Below, one piece after another: positions 12,053 through 24,749 of a DNA stretch of 64,000 nucleotides (position 1 is its first letter; every line of letters starts with the position of its first letter). The stretch spans positions 52,039,239 through 52,103,238 of the forward strand of contig OV884012.1 in NCBI GenBank assembly GCA_930367205.1, in the 5' to 3' direction. The notes under the pieces were generated by a model. The model made no database searches. It was not told the DNA's origin and saw only the letters and a program-made list of their open reading frames with translations. Source of the DNA: Acanthosoma haemorrhoidale (taxonomy: Eukaryota; Arthropoda; Insecta; Hemiptera; Acanthosomatidae). The translations under genes were made by a program, and so were the position numbers.

Positions 12053-15000
12053 CTGAAAAAAAAAAAAAAATTTGAATAACAGCATGCTACATTTATACAT
12101 AAGGGTTGGCATAATCATAGAAGCGAAGAAGTAAAGACATATGAGAGGGTTTTAAGGAAGGAATACTACAGCAGGCTTATTACTGTTCACAATATTGTAA
12201 ACCATACTAATAAAAATTCGAGTTGAAAATGGGATTAATTTATTTTTTTTACAGTGATTTTTATCATTTATAATTTGTCATAATTGTCACCAGAAAACCA
12301 TATCATTTTTATTCCAGCATTTATTTACTGACATTTTCATTAAAAGTTTATTTTACATATATTGTTCATTAAGAACATATATTTTAAATTCATAATATTT
12401 ACACTCTGGTTTGTTGTATTTGCAAATAAAAAAAGTTAAGTTATTCACATTATTATAAACAGCGGTAATGTATTTGAATTGATTAGTATCATGATCAAAC
12501 TAGAAAAAGAAAACTCAACTTGAAGTTGAAGCAAAAATAAATGTTTATTTCAACTTCAAATAATAATAAACCATTTTGTTAAATTATTAAAAAACAAATT
12601 GACCTGAAAACTGTAATAAGCAACCTTGTAGATTTCTATTACAAAATCCCTAGCTAATAATGAAAAATTGAGATAAAACCAATTAATTCTAAGAAATAAC
12701 ATTAAAACTAACATAAAATGGCATTTTTAGTTACAATGATAAAACATATCATTGACTTTGAAAATGTTGGGGAAAAGTAATGTAAAAAGTGTACTTAGTA
12801 AAATATAGCTCAAATATTTATTCTTTATCTTCACCAATTTATTCTTGCGACTGTCTCGAAATTCCTAGAAAACAATAAATTCGACATAATGCACTTATAT
12901 AGTATATTGCTTCCATTCAAATGTGTGAGTTCTCTTGCAATATGAATGTTTTGCTGTAAAATGACTGAAAAAACCCTTGGAAACTGGCGTGAAGTTTTAT
13001 CTGTAGTATAATTGTTTTCAATTTTTTAGGGCGAGGTGTGAATAATATTCAATTCACAAACCTCCAATCCCCTAGTGGCATTGCCAGTCTGTGATAGTTA
13101 TACAAAAAAAAAAGCAGAAAACCTTCACAATAATTGAAGCACCATAAATAATAATAAAAAAACAAAAGCTAACATTCCAAATATATTGAAGCATAATAAT
13201 CATGGTTAAAATATTGATGCACATACAAACTATAATTATATAGTGAGATCAATTAAAATTTATAAATATCAATAAATTATAAATTATTTGATACAGGAGT
13301 TAAGAAAAAGTCGACCTGAGAACGACGATTTGATTACTATTTTTTTCTCTCTTCCAAAACTCTGAATACTTACCTGAATACCACCTACCAATCTTCAAAA
13401 CTCTATTTCGGTGGCCAGCAGCTTCTTCACCATTTAATTTCTATTTCTAGACACATAGGAGGGGAGCGCGAATGTGGTATGAGGAGCAGATTTTCATGGA
13501 CTTCATGAAGAGTAACAAGCATCTTATTGACAGGGCACGTGCTCAGACATATGCAGGGATTTCGGCCTCAATGCTGCATTTGCTACAAAAGGGTCCTCAT
13601 CTGCTGAGGTCTATTCACTTATGCCGGGCATAACCAATATCAAGTTTTGATGCTTGAGTCCTGAAAGAAGCAGTTTCTTGTATATGGATTTATTCCAGTA
13701 TGGATCTTAAACTGTAAAGCGACTAAGCGCTTGATCCCGATTTCCTGCCAACCGCAATGCACTCATTCAATGAAAGGGATTGCTGCATATCCTTGATGTT
13801 ATGTGTGTCCTCCTGCTCATCTATGCGTCAAATATGCAACTGAATTGCTCTTCCTCAACGTGGTTTGTGCATTGGACAGATTTTTCCGGGGCAGCTTCCA
13901 AGCATAACAAATAAACCTCGGAAGTACATACATCATGGCATTTGTAGAATATGCTAGCAAGTAAGCCAATGATCGCTTTGACACTTCTCCTGATCCATAG
14001 ACAAGTAACAATTATTGTTTGTGGAAAATGTCAGTGCTATGGTATATACTGAAACCCCAAAATATGTTTACTTCTCAGGCAATTGATGAATAAGTTAATA
14101 AAAAAAAACTGCTGATGTTTTGGTGGGTTTAGCTCGTGTATTTGATTATTTTTATTACGATCCTTTGTGTGATTTCAGTTTGCACCCTTTGCAATTCAAA
14201 TTACTTTCAATTAATTTAGGCTATTGCAATAATAGATGGCTGTAATTAGAACCCTAGTATTGAGCTTCTAAGTTAAGGCTTTATGGCTTCCTGTTACCGT
14301 CAATGTTTACATCGCTAACAGCCCAGCATCCAGTTTCGATTGGTACTTGTAGGTCTCACATCAAAAGGGCTTGACCGAATGCTCCTTCTAGAGCAAGCTA
14401 TTCACTATATTATCAGTTTTACTACGATTGATTTTTGTAATTACAATAAACATTTTTTATAGTTAAATTGTTAAACTGGAAAATTTAGGCTGAAAGAAGT
14501 TACATGGCTGTCAAAAGCAACCACTCGATTGTTGATATTCAATTTATGTGATGTATTTTTATGTGAAAGTCCTTAATCTGGAGCACTGGGCATGCACAAA
14601 AAAATTGAGCTTAACCAAAGTAGGTGATAAAGTTTCATCTGATAATTTAAAAATTAATGATGGCATTCAAAGGATAAATAAAGACCATACATTGATTATA
14701 TGAGACGATATGCCTCAAAAATTGAGACGCATAATGGTAGTTGTACAAGGGATGTCGAGTTGTTCAAGATCCACTCAAGTGACGATGTACTGGCTATTTC
14801 AAAATCGAATAACTATAAAAGTGGATAAGATATTGAAGTCTTTCTGTAGCAATGTGAACCTTATTATTTATTAGATGACATTACCTTATTATGTTTAGAG
14901 ATGACATTTTCACGTCAGTCAATTATTTTGAATTGTTTATTTAGTATTATAATGTAAGCTATAGGCCAGAACTTAATCGAAAAGGCATTATATATAATTG

Positions 15001-15113
15001 TAACACTAATATGTATAAACATGGATAGTTCAACAAAATAACTATAGGCCGGAACTTAATCCAAATGGCACTATATATAACAATTATTCAAAATATCCCC
15101 CTGTTCCACCCTC
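12053..15113. other. Intergenic or 5' region of the multi-exon gene
   Basis: Upstream of the first coding exon found. The region 13374-13440 ends in a strong minus-strand donor and could be a noncoding first exon. Around 13440-14010 the base composition is more even, but all frames are broken. The rest is AT-rich with nothing assigned. Confidence 0.45.
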
Positions 15114-16634
15114 CAGTGGTTACAAACTGAACTTGGTGGGAAACATGACATGGAATTGCCAAGCTAGCTAACTTTCTTAACCAAAACACCAACATTGTGC
15201 AGAGAAAAGCAATCTCAAAACCACTCCACATTACTTAATATAGAGTACCACTGTGACTTGTTAATCATAATCGAAAATATATGTCTCACTGGAAATAACT
15301 ATCCCATAAAGATGAACAGGGGGTCCTTAGAATAAAAAATGTTTTACTCTCAACTTTTCTTTAAAGACTGGGCACCCACCGAGTTGGGATGCTAGTTTTT
15401 AGCTTGAGTAGAATGCTAGTGATTATTTTGAAATTGCTTTTATTAGATTTTACCAAATAAATTATAAAACTTCATCTCAGAAGAAAATGCTGAAATGTAC
15501 CGATTGTATTAAGCAATCTAAACTTGGCTGTTATAAGCTGTTCTCACACCTTCCTTCTGCATTAATCCTTTGCAAACTTGGTTCCCCTACTTGTTCTTCC
15601 TTCTTTACCTAATCCCTGTGGTGTAAATGACACCATAATATAAATTTTCAAATTACGAAAAAGTTGGAACACAGAGGATTAGAAGAGGTTTAAAAATTCA
15701 ATGACACTGGTTCCACAGGAAACACTGAAATTATTTCCGTCAGCAGTGAAATCCCCCACATAATAGCCCACCATTCGGTAAAAAACTAACAATAGTGGGT
15801 AGGATAAAAAAATCAGTACAAAAAAGAAGCATGCTAGTGCCATGTTGATGAAGAGGCAGGAGGATAAGTTTGAACCTATGTAAAACAATGTGGGGGTGCA
15901 CATCGAGGTAAAATGGAAGTAATGTGGTGCACCCCACCGTCAAACAGTCACCACTAATCTCCGTCATGCTGAATAATTCTGACCACGCCTCTCTATCAAC
16001 ACTTGCCGATAACGTTTTCTCACCAATTTTTTCCCATTCAAAACATGCGATAGCAACATTAGTTGTCAAGACTCTAATCACTATATACATAGTAATTACC
16101 ATACTTATGGTTTTTTTGCCAAATTGGTTACATTAATGCTTTGAACGAGTGCATGTGCACCTCTATTATCAGGCGAAGATGACACTGTGAGGGGAAAAAA
16201 ATGGCTTTTTGTCAAATGCTAACCTAACATTGCTACCTACCACTCGCTACTTCAGTGGGTGCAACAGCTACACCACCACAAATTCTTATGCCACCTCTAT
16301 TCACTGCAATACTATTCCTATACCACTCACTATTTCAAAACCATGCAACTAGCATTCCACCTCGGTGGGTGCCCAGGCTTACAAGAAAAGTTGAGAGTAA
16401 AACATTTTTTATTCTAAGGACCCCCTGTTCATCTTTATGGGATAGTTATTTCCAGTGAGACATATATTTTCGATTATGATCAACAAGTCACAGTGGTACT
16501 CTATAATAAGTAAAGTGGAGTGAATTTGAGATTCCTTTTCTCTTCAATATATTCAGTGTTTTGGATAAGGAAGTTATTAGCTAGCTTAGCAATTCCACAT
16601 CATGTTTCCCACCAAGTTCAGTTTCTAACCACTG
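15114..16634. mobile_element. Non-autonomous DNA transposon with long terminal inverted repeats
   Basis: The left arm (15114-15396) and right arm (16346-16634) are inverted copies of each other. They include long near-identical blocks such as the one ending in CAGGGGGTCCTTAGAATAAA. The tips read CAGTGGTTA, then AAACTGAACTTGG, close to the CAGTGGTTCTCAAAC ends known for hAT elements. Expected 8-bp target duplications are not visible (CCACCCTC on the left, AACAATTT on the right), so the element is old or rearranged. The roughly 950-bp middle has one minus-strand open frame (15740-16102, 120 codons) with no transposase motif. It is probably an internally deleted hAT or a foldback element. Confidence 0.7.
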
Positions 16635-17256
16635 AACAATTTTGAAACGTATGTGATCTGGGACAATACAGCCGAAGGATACAGGGAGAGATGTAGTTGC
16701 TCGTGTGAACTGATCCTTTTTTCATTAGGCCTAAGCGTTTTATACCTACTATGGTCAGGTGTATTTAGAATTGACACAGGTTGTGACGATTTCAGTTTTG
16801 TTTGGCTATTGGGGCGCATGTGAAGATAAGATGTCTCGAAGAAATGTTAAATAATGAATCCTTTCCAATTATCCTTGTAATCCATTATTTAGTAATACAA
16901 TAAGTATTACATGCATATGCAGGTTGCAGTTCAAACAGGCAAGAGTACTTTTTTGTTCATACAATCCATTTAGTTCCACCCATGCTCACAGGAACTCACA
17001 TTGTCCAGAGAAAGTTTTTTTTTTTTACGTTTCCCATTGCCACCACCACAGTAAATATAATTACCACAATGTGCATTTAAGTTAAGATTGCATATTGTGT
17101 AATCTATAACCCACTCTGTATATATTAAATAAAAGGTTTTGAAACAAAAAAAAAAATTTTTTCAGTCAGATTAAAGGCACATACATATGTACAATTAAAG
17201 GTACATATAAGATATGTACACCATAAAAATGAAAGTATTACAGTTAAATGTTAATT
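16635..17256. other. No recognisable gene
   Basis: AT-rich DNA with simple A and T runs; nothing could be assigned. Confidence 0.55.
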
Positions 17257-17640
17257 TTAAAAAAAGTCTGTGATTTGAAGTCGGTGAAGTGAGCAACTTT
17301 CATCTAGCATTGTCCAGTGAATTTTCAATGGTGATAAGAAATCATAATTTTTTTCTGTCTTGAGGCCATAGGAGTGTAGGGTATATAGAGATGACATTAC
17401 CTCACTCAATGTAACTGCAGTTGGCGGTTGTCCTTTTTCGTTACCTTCCTTGCCCTTATCGTGACGGGCCAACAAACAGTTCAGCATCGCTTAGGGCACC
17501 ATAGACACCGATGTCATCGTCAACAAAAACGAAATCTTCAAAGGTCAACTCACCACATTTAGGAACAAGTCCCCACCTTTAGTCCGGCGGAATAGAATTT
17601 GTTAAATCTCACAGCTCTGATAGTTGTGTTTCCTGTTTGC
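17257..17640 (-). pseudogene. pogo/Tigger-like transposase, C-terminal relic
   Basis: The minus-strand translation, with one frame change near 17480, starts with an acidic segment containing FEDFVFVDDD and a following DAELFV. A TLSEVMSSLYTL helix follows, and the protein ends in QITDFF before a stop codon. This is the known order of the tail of pogo/Tigger transposases: an FxDFVxVDDD-type segment, an acidic linker, an EAM..L..L helix and a KQTKITDFF-like end. The DDE core and the DNA-binding N-terminus are not recognisable upstream, so it is a 3' fragment. Only the tail is seen, hence moderate confidence. Confidence 0.55.
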
Positions 17641-19559
17641 TTATCAATTCTGAAGCAGTTATAATAAAAGGTGGTAGGGGGGGAAATTTTTCAGGCCTTA
17701 TCAATTATGGTTATAGCGGTAAACATTTTCATGTTCACCTTTTCACCTGTGCCCATGCTGGCGCTCTCTCCGCGCTTTTTTTTTTAACTTTGATGGCGTT
17801 ACGTTTTTTTTAATTTAAGAGCCTCACCCCCACTTGCTGCAAATCCTTCAATCTCGAGAAGCTGAGCAAAATACTTGGTTCTTTCCTTTAACATGATATC
17901 TCCCACGAGAGTGTTTTATCCTCTCTACACTGATCAATTCACTTAACCCAGCACTCCTTAAAACGGGAAAACTCACCCCAACAAGACTTTTTCTTCCTGT
18001 CTAACTGAAACACTTCCAGAGACACAATATTTTTTTTTTAAATCTTTGACAAAGAAAATGGTAAAATGTCAGACTGTTTTGCAACATCTTTTTGCAAAAC
18101 TATACTCTCCCCAGAGCTTCAATAACAAGCATTTTTTCATGAATTGAACGACACACGAAGCACTCACAATGACGTGTTTACTAGTTCACTACAATCTCAC
18201 AACTAGCATCATTCTGATGAATGTGTGGTACACTAGATCACACTGTTATATGTCTATACTCGTCTAAACTAGTAGCAATGCTACCCTTTGAGTTAACTCA
18301 TTTATTTCCATTGTATTTACAATGGTCGAGGAGCTTTTACTTGACAATAGACAAATGGACAAAAAGTTTTAAAATGCGCATGAATCTGGAACGTGAGAGA
18401 ATTCCAAAAATCCGACTAAAAATAAAATTGCTTTAAAAAATAGTCTTCGATCCCTCCTCCTATCTGTTTTAACTTTTTTTCAAATTTTTATGAATATATT
18501 AAAAATTTTTTTGCATAATGTAAAGAAAACTGAAATTCAAAAATCGAAAAATTTCTCAGTCGGTAAACTTGGCTAACCTAAATTTAGAGCCCTCGAGCGC
18601 TGAAATCAACTCCTTAATCAATTTGTATTCTCCTCTGCATTATGTCACTTTAGCATAACAATTTATTTTTTTTACAATTATATTCAAAAGCTGTTTCTCT
18701 AGCATGCCCTATTGGTTGATCATTTGTCATCTTTCCACAGCTGTTTTAATAACTTTTTTAATCTGCCAATGATCTTATTTTAATAAGTGAGGCATTTAGT
18801 TTTAAATCCAGCTAGATCCAATTTCAGAAATTTTCAAGAGAGACAAAAAAAACCTAATTTAAATAAAAACTAAAATATTTTTGTGGATGAAAACTTATCT
18901 TAAAACAATCATGGGCCTTGGTTCTTTCCAAAGGCGCCAAAAACATTTACACAAATTCAAATGCTTGAATTGGGATTGTTTGTCTCTCCTGTAAAATTTC
19001 TGAAAATGGATCTCTGAAACCAAAACGCCTCATGTCTTGCAATTTTAGTTAAGTAAAGAAGTAACATATACCTGGAATGCTTGGTAAAAAGAGAATAAGT
19101 CATAAATGAAAAATTTTCAGTAGATACATTTTATTGATTCTAATTTAATTATCATTATTTAAACTAAAATGAATAATATCTTAAGTATTTTTTGTGACTT
19201 ATACTGATTGAAACAAAAAAATGTAGATTATTTTTAGACCTGATCATTGACTTATCTGATTTTGACCAATTTTTTAATTCAACCGCTTATATTTCAGATA
19301 TATTAAATTTTATACCCTACTTAATATAATAGGGAAATATTTATTTTTTTATAACCAGGTATATAATTATTGACACTTCACTATTTGAAGTTGTAAACAC
19401 AATGTTAATTTAAGACTTTTTGTAATAATGAAGCATTGTCCTAAAATGTAATATATATATTGTTAATCAGGGTAACGAAATCATTAATTTATGAAAAAAT
19501 TCAATATCATTGATCAGCCTTTTTCTAAATTACCCATCAATGCCATTGCATGGTTAATT
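17641..19559. other. No recognisable gene
   Basis: AT-rich DNA with poly-T runs. I saw no open frame with domain-like character and no repeated module. Confidence 0.5.
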
Positions 19560-19960
19560 CCATTTCCTCTTCATTTCAGAAGTCTCAAAGACAACTTTCT
19601 TTCCACATACTACACTACCTCATCATCCTGACATATCTAACCTAAAGATATTTCAACGTATTCTACACACTTGCCTAATTTATGCAACTTGCTAGTGTCT
19701 TCTAGGGTGGGTAACTCAGTCCCATCCTGTTTCTTCTGTATTCATTTGATATTCCTGATCATCTTTGAAACACCCTCCTTGAATTCACTGATCACACAGC
19801 AATCTTCTCCCAATCCTGAATACATCCTCACTACTCAAGCTTTGTAGGAACACATCTCGCCCTTCTAGAACCATGGATCACTAAATGGGGATTCCAAGTG
19901 AATGCTGACAAGTCACTTTCACCCTATATGACTGACCAGGTCAAAATATCACAATAGACA
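19560..19960 (+). pseudogene. jockey-type reverse transcriptase fragment
   Basis: A frame at about 19770-19930 reads TDHTAIFSQS, where jockey reverse transcriptases have FADDTA. It continues to LEPWITKWGFQVNADKS, matching the known W..W.I.VN..KS segment downstream of the catalytic box. Stops and frame changes occur throughout and no other RT motif is clear. It is a short, badly decayed LINE fragment, and the call rests on these two motifs in the right order and spacing. Confidence 0.45.
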
Positions 19961-20984
19961 AAAAATAAATAGTTTAAATAACAGGTCATTTTCACCAGAG
20001 ATGTTTCTAAATCTAAACAGGACAGACCTACTAACCATGTTGCAGTTTATGTGAACCAAATGACAAGAGTTCCCACATAACTGAACAGATTTTGTTTCAT
20101 GGCGGTTATTAACATGAAAAAGGTGATGAATTTAATTTTTTTTAAGATGGATAAGTCTAATTTTGATAAGACATGCTAGAATTATTTATTTTCAATTTTT
20201 TAAGAAACATTTTCATTTAAAAAACTATTTGATTTAGTTTTTTAGCAATAAACATATTAAATTGTATATATTGCGTCCACAAAATAATATATTAAAAGAG
20301 GGCTTTAGTTGTTAAAAATTATTCCAAGAAAGTATTCCATTAGAAATCAAAGAAAACTAGCAATTCAAAACCAAGTTTCATTTGATAAACAAATTTAGCA
20401 AATGATCTCCATATTTATTGGCTTAGATATATCACACTTTTTTTTCTACAAAAAATTATAGTAATTATAGATTGTCTTATAAACTGAATGCATGTTAAAT
20501 ATATTTAAATTTTCTCACTAATTACAATAAGTTTGGCTTTTGCATCAGTTAGCTTCTACTTTCAAGTAATTTTTGACAAAGAAAACAATAACTGTCTCCT
20601 ATTATATTCTGAGGGTTTACAGTAAGTCTTGTAATGTCTAAATTGTTAAATAGTTGAGAGGACTATTTAACATGAAACAGTACATTAACATGAAGACAGA
20701 ACCAAAATATTATAATAGATTTATACTATAAATCTTTGAAAGCTTCAATTCAGGCCTAGCCAACAACCAATGGTTTTATGGGCAACTTCTTCCACTTGAT
20801 TTTTGTAAATCTATATTTATGTTTGACTGTGCACTTCTTAGCTGGTTTTCCAAATTGGCATCCGTTAATGTAGCAAGCCAGTGATGAACAATATCTAAAT
20901 TTCATCTTCAAAAAAAATGTTTCACAAACATATGTGGTTACAAAAGCACTTACAATTCGTTGTGCAAACTATCTTAAGTTGGAA
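19961..20984. other. No recognisable gene
   Basis: AT-rich, all frames broken. It may include the decayed 3' end of the hAT relic that begins upstream on the minus strand. Confidence 0.5.
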
Positions 20985-21350
20985 TATCACTCGGATGTAA
21001 TATAAGCACTGTAAAAATTAATTTTTAATGAGGACGCATTGTTCTACTGTAGCTCAATGAACCCAATTGGCAGGTTTTCCAGAACACTGATCATGTCAAC
21101 ATGAAATATTTCAAAAATTTTATCATATTTTGCTAATTCTGAGAAACGACTATCAAATCCAGTTATAAGTTTCTTAAATCTCTTCAAACATTTTCCATGA
21201 CTTAGCCATCTAACATTGGTAAAATATACGATATGAACATATTCAGAGGATAATTCGCTATGGAATTCTTTGAATTGCCGATGCTAAAGAGCATGTGAAC
21301 GAATATAATTTACTATCTTCATAACTACAGTTAAAATCATTTATAACGAG
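20985..21350 (-). pseudogene. hAT (ZBED5/Buster-type) transposase relic, C-terminal part
   Basis: The minus-strand translation contains KIVNYIRSHAL, a stop, then HRQFKEF, SSEYVHIVYFTNVRWLSHG and KCLKRFKKL. ZBED5/SCAND3/Buster-related transposases have the order VNyIrsraLNHRQF, then YF/HTeVRWLSrGkvLkRF. The conserved WLS and HRQF boxes make the family call solid despite a stop in place of the Asn before HRQF. The N-terminal part of what may be the same copy lies at 24750-25480 on the same strand. Confidence 0.7.
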
Positions 21351-21666
21351 GTTCAAGGGTCTGGTGGTTTTGTACTTTCTATTTAAAGTGTTAGTACTTT
21401 AATTCTATTTAAGCGATGTTATCGGATATAACAAAAACAGTTTGCTATTATATAGTGGTTACCACATTCATTTCGATCATCATAAGTATACCTAAGTACA
21501 TAATATTAAAGTAAGGTGGCCAATAAACAATTCATATTCATAATATAATATGTTATGCAAATCTGTATTATAAAAATTATTAGACATAACTGTGAGTATG
21601 TAATTTACTATGTATATATGTGTTACATTCATATGTAAATATGAAATTTATTATTAAAATTGATTT

Positions 21667-22262
21667 TTATTGATGTATTTTAAGTAAAAAATAAAGAAAA
21701 GTATAAAAGAACAAAGGAGAAAACATCATAATACAAAGTACATAGAATAAAATAAAACAATCTGTCATTTTTGTTTGTCGCCTTCCTCTTATACTTCTCC
21801 AAGAATCGTTTTTTAGATTGCAGTGGAAACCACCAAGAAGACTTATTTTACACTTGGGAACTTTCAGCAGTGTAAACAAACGCTCTTAAGGTGGAGGAAC
21901 AAACAGCTGTACAGTTCAGCAACTGTAGGGATGTTTCTGAATTTTGACAAGCATTATCAGTTCTTCCCTAGTTAGGTGACTCAGTACGATATTATCAGAC
22001 AATTCTTTACATGTTATAATTTACCATCCACCAGTACATAGTCATCCGCAGAGCAGTCAGAACTAAGAAAAGAAACCATCTTGGGAACACGTATGTGCCT
22101 CACCTTAATATGAGGTTCCTGGTTGTACATCTTAATTAGACCAGAAATGTGAAAATAGTTAGCAATATTTTCCTTCCGCACAGAGTCCCAATTGTTGAGA
22201 ATACAAGAGACAACTGAAGTTGAGAAACTGTTGGGCAAGTCAGTGTGAAGTAAACAAAGCAT
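21667..22262 (-). CDS. Small two-exon coding candidate, unidentified
   Basis: Exon 1 is 22262-22024 and exon 2 is 21893-21667. Exon 1 ends in phase 1 before GTAAAT. Exon 2 begins after a pyrimidine-rich CCTCCACCTTAAG acceptor. The join restores one continuous frame of about 155 residues from the ATG at 22262. The first exon is well-mixed protein-like sequence, with a VLVDE segment across the splice. The last 25 residues are hydrophobic, with phenylalanine and tyrosine runs in AT-rich DNA, and may not be real coding sequence. A CCCAACAG acceptor-like site just inside exon 1 means the true exon could start about 40 bases later. I recognise no domain. It sits inside transposon debris between two hAT relic pieces, so it could also be an unknown element ORF. 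Confidence 0.4.
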
Positions 22263-23162
22263 TTGTTTTCATTTCATATAACTTTAACCTTATCAATAGG
22301 GCTCCAATCAGAAGTTCTTCATTTTCCAACCGTATACCCCATAAAAATTAATTTTTATATCTCATAACCATTTTAAGCCACTAATTAATTGGCAATTATA
22401 GCAAATACAATCACATTTAAAAAGTAGCAACATTGTAAAACACACGAAATAACTTCGTGAAACTAAGTAGGAGCATAAAACCATAATGTAACAAAAATTA
22501 ATATTAATAACAAGAATCTTACATCTTAGTAATAGTTTAAAGTGTTATATTCTATCTTAGCAGTGTTGAGAGATACAATCAAGTATTTCTCCAGGTTTTC
22601 TGCATCAAAACATCATCTATAGTCACCCAGTTAACGACGGTAGCAACTGAATGAACTTTCGACCTCTACCGGCGTTTAGGGGCGTATGAAAACGAGGCTA
22701 TTTCATTCAGTGATAACTTCCGAACTCTCTGGCCTTCCCTTTATCACGGCAACACTAGACTACTTCAATAATCCCCCAGTCCGGGGATTTTTGTAGAGTG
22801 GGTTGTAATGTTTCCAAATATTTTGAGAGGTGGTACGGAGAAAGTTAAATAATGGTATTTTCAATTACTTTAGTTGATTCCATAAGGCGCGGTTCTGTAT
22901 TATCAAGTTTGGTAATCGCAGCAGGTAAAAATAAAAAGTTGGCCAATATAAAGGTGAATCCTGCACGTATGTATAGTTTTGTCCTGAAACAAGGTTTTAG
23001 CGTTTTTGATGGCGGTCGAATCGTCTTCCAAGGCGCACACGGTATCTTTTATGTTTTCATTTTTTCTGCATGCTATAGCTCACCCATCCCCCCCCTACCA
23101 ACTATTGGCAGTGGGGGTTGTGTATTAGAATTTCTAATTTTAAATTTCACGTAATTTTTTTT
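22263..23162. other. Mixed region with a possible promoter or first exon
   Basis: 22620-22850 is richer in GC and CpG than its surroundings. A plus-strand ATG at 22852 opens 24 codons before a GCAG/GTAAAA donor, which could be a first exon reading right, but no downstream exon was found. The rest is unassigned. Confidence 0.3.
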
Positions 23163-23640
23163 TCACATTCGAAATAATTTTAATTGCTCCATCGAAGTTA
23201 TCTCATATTGTTTCGGCAACCTTGTGCAATGATGAATAATTTTCGGGTATATCACTTTCCACGTTTTCCCCACCAATATCATGTACGTTGCGCTGTCGGC
23301 CAGAAACAGGAGCAATCTCTTTGGTAAATCAGACTCAGATTGGTATATAAAACGAATGGCATCCTGCACTGCAGCAACGGTATTGGAAGCGTTCGGTTTC
23401 GGTTTTGATCGGGAATAAATCAGGTAAGGCTTACTGCGCAGGCCTGCAACCGTAGCACCTACCAACTAGATAAAAGACGTATCCCCCCCCCACAAGCATG
23501 ACGCGTCTCATCAATGCCCAAAAATAGAATTTGGAGTTCTCCAATGTATTCCATATCTCTTCCAGTTTTTCCGAGTAGAGGAAAGGCACTGTTACTTCCT
23601 CAGTGTCGCTTCGTCCGGTAGTCATTCCTCTAGTTTCCTC
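23163..23640 (-). pseudogene. hAT (DUF659-type) transposase relic
   Basis: Minus-strand frames, joined across at least two frameshifts, contain ILFLGIDETRHACGG and later SNTVAAVQDAIRFIY. These are followed by LLLFLADSATYMILVGKT, VIYPKIIH and a degenerate LHKVAE segment. Known DUF659 hAT proteins read IWVSIDETTD, then LFVTDAAPYMVKAGK, then [22 protein letters not shown]. The catalytic-type TD of the second box is AD here. This is a different hAT subfamily from the ZBED5-like pieces on either side and is clearly non-functional. Confidence 0.7.
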
Positions 23641-24749
23641 CAAGAGCTATAAAAGATGGAGAATTCAGGTAATGTAATGGAATATTGCCTTCGATAAAGG
23701 TCTAGCACAGTCACATATTCCAAACACTGGTGACTGAAGTAGAAACCCCAGCCCTGGCTGCCGAAGTTGAAAGGGAAATTTGTCGATTTAATTTCTCCTG
23801 CTTGGCTGGCTGCAAGATTCACGTTTGAAGATGAAGAATATTTGATTCCTTGTGTTGTAAGAAGTGGGGTTTCTTTTCACTTTTTGCCTGTATTAAAAAA
23901 AAATATCATAAAATAGTTTTGACGTTTGATACATAAGATTCGTAGACAAAATACGTTTTTATTTTTTTTTAAAATATCAAATTAAATTGATCTATAGCGC
24001 AGCCCCCAAATCAAATATTTGTCTCTAGTATATTTATTTCTTATTTAGAAATTTATTTCTAGTATTGCTAAATTGATTAGCTTACCGTTGGAGATTAAAA
24101 TGAAAGCAGGGTTTTATTATTTTGACATTATTTATTTAAATAGCTCACAATGAAAAAAAGTGGGCGAGTAAAAAATATCTTTTTTTTCTCTGCGCAGTTA
24201 AGTTAACCGTTTTCGAGATGTTTTAATCTAATTTCCGACTTTATCAGATTTTTTTTGTAATTTTTCGTGAATGGATTGCAGTAAACAAAATGCATTCTAC
24301 CAGTTTTTTCATTAATTAAATTTGCTTCCTTTATCGTTGCAGATTATAAATTTAAAAAATATTTTAAATATCTCGGGACTTCTCACTTTTTTCGCAAATG
24401 TTGTTTAAAAAATAGGTGCTTTCTCTGTTCTTTTGGAGAATAATATTTGCTATTTTTTGAAAGTTCAGAATTCAACCAGCCAGCCATATTCGAGACATTT
24501 TAATCCGAATAATTTCTGATTTCTAATATCTCCCTCGTTAAAAATGAAACCGTGATGGGATTAAAAATTAAATAAACATCTAATTCATTTTTCGATAAAA
24601 TTAATACCGACGAGTAATTTACTTTTTTATCAAAAATGAAAAGAGAATCGTAGTATGGGATGGCACTGCGCTGCCGGAGATTTAGTAATGGGGAGGATCT
24701 TTTCTTTTATTTCAGAATGTAAACAAAGAGAATTGGCCAATCATATGTA
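23641..24749. other. No recognisable gene
   Basis: AT-rich sequence with T runs and broken frames. It may include flanks of the two hAT relics. Nothing could be assigned with confidence. Confidence 0.5.

Noticed and set aside
15740..16102. 120-codon minus open frame inside the long-TIR element
   Set aside because: No transposase motif, biased composition, and an overlapping frame of similar openness; not called as a gene.
22852..23154. 100-codon plus open frame
   Set aside because: Only the first 24 codons before a donor-like site look plausible and no partner exon was found; mentioned only as a possible first exon.
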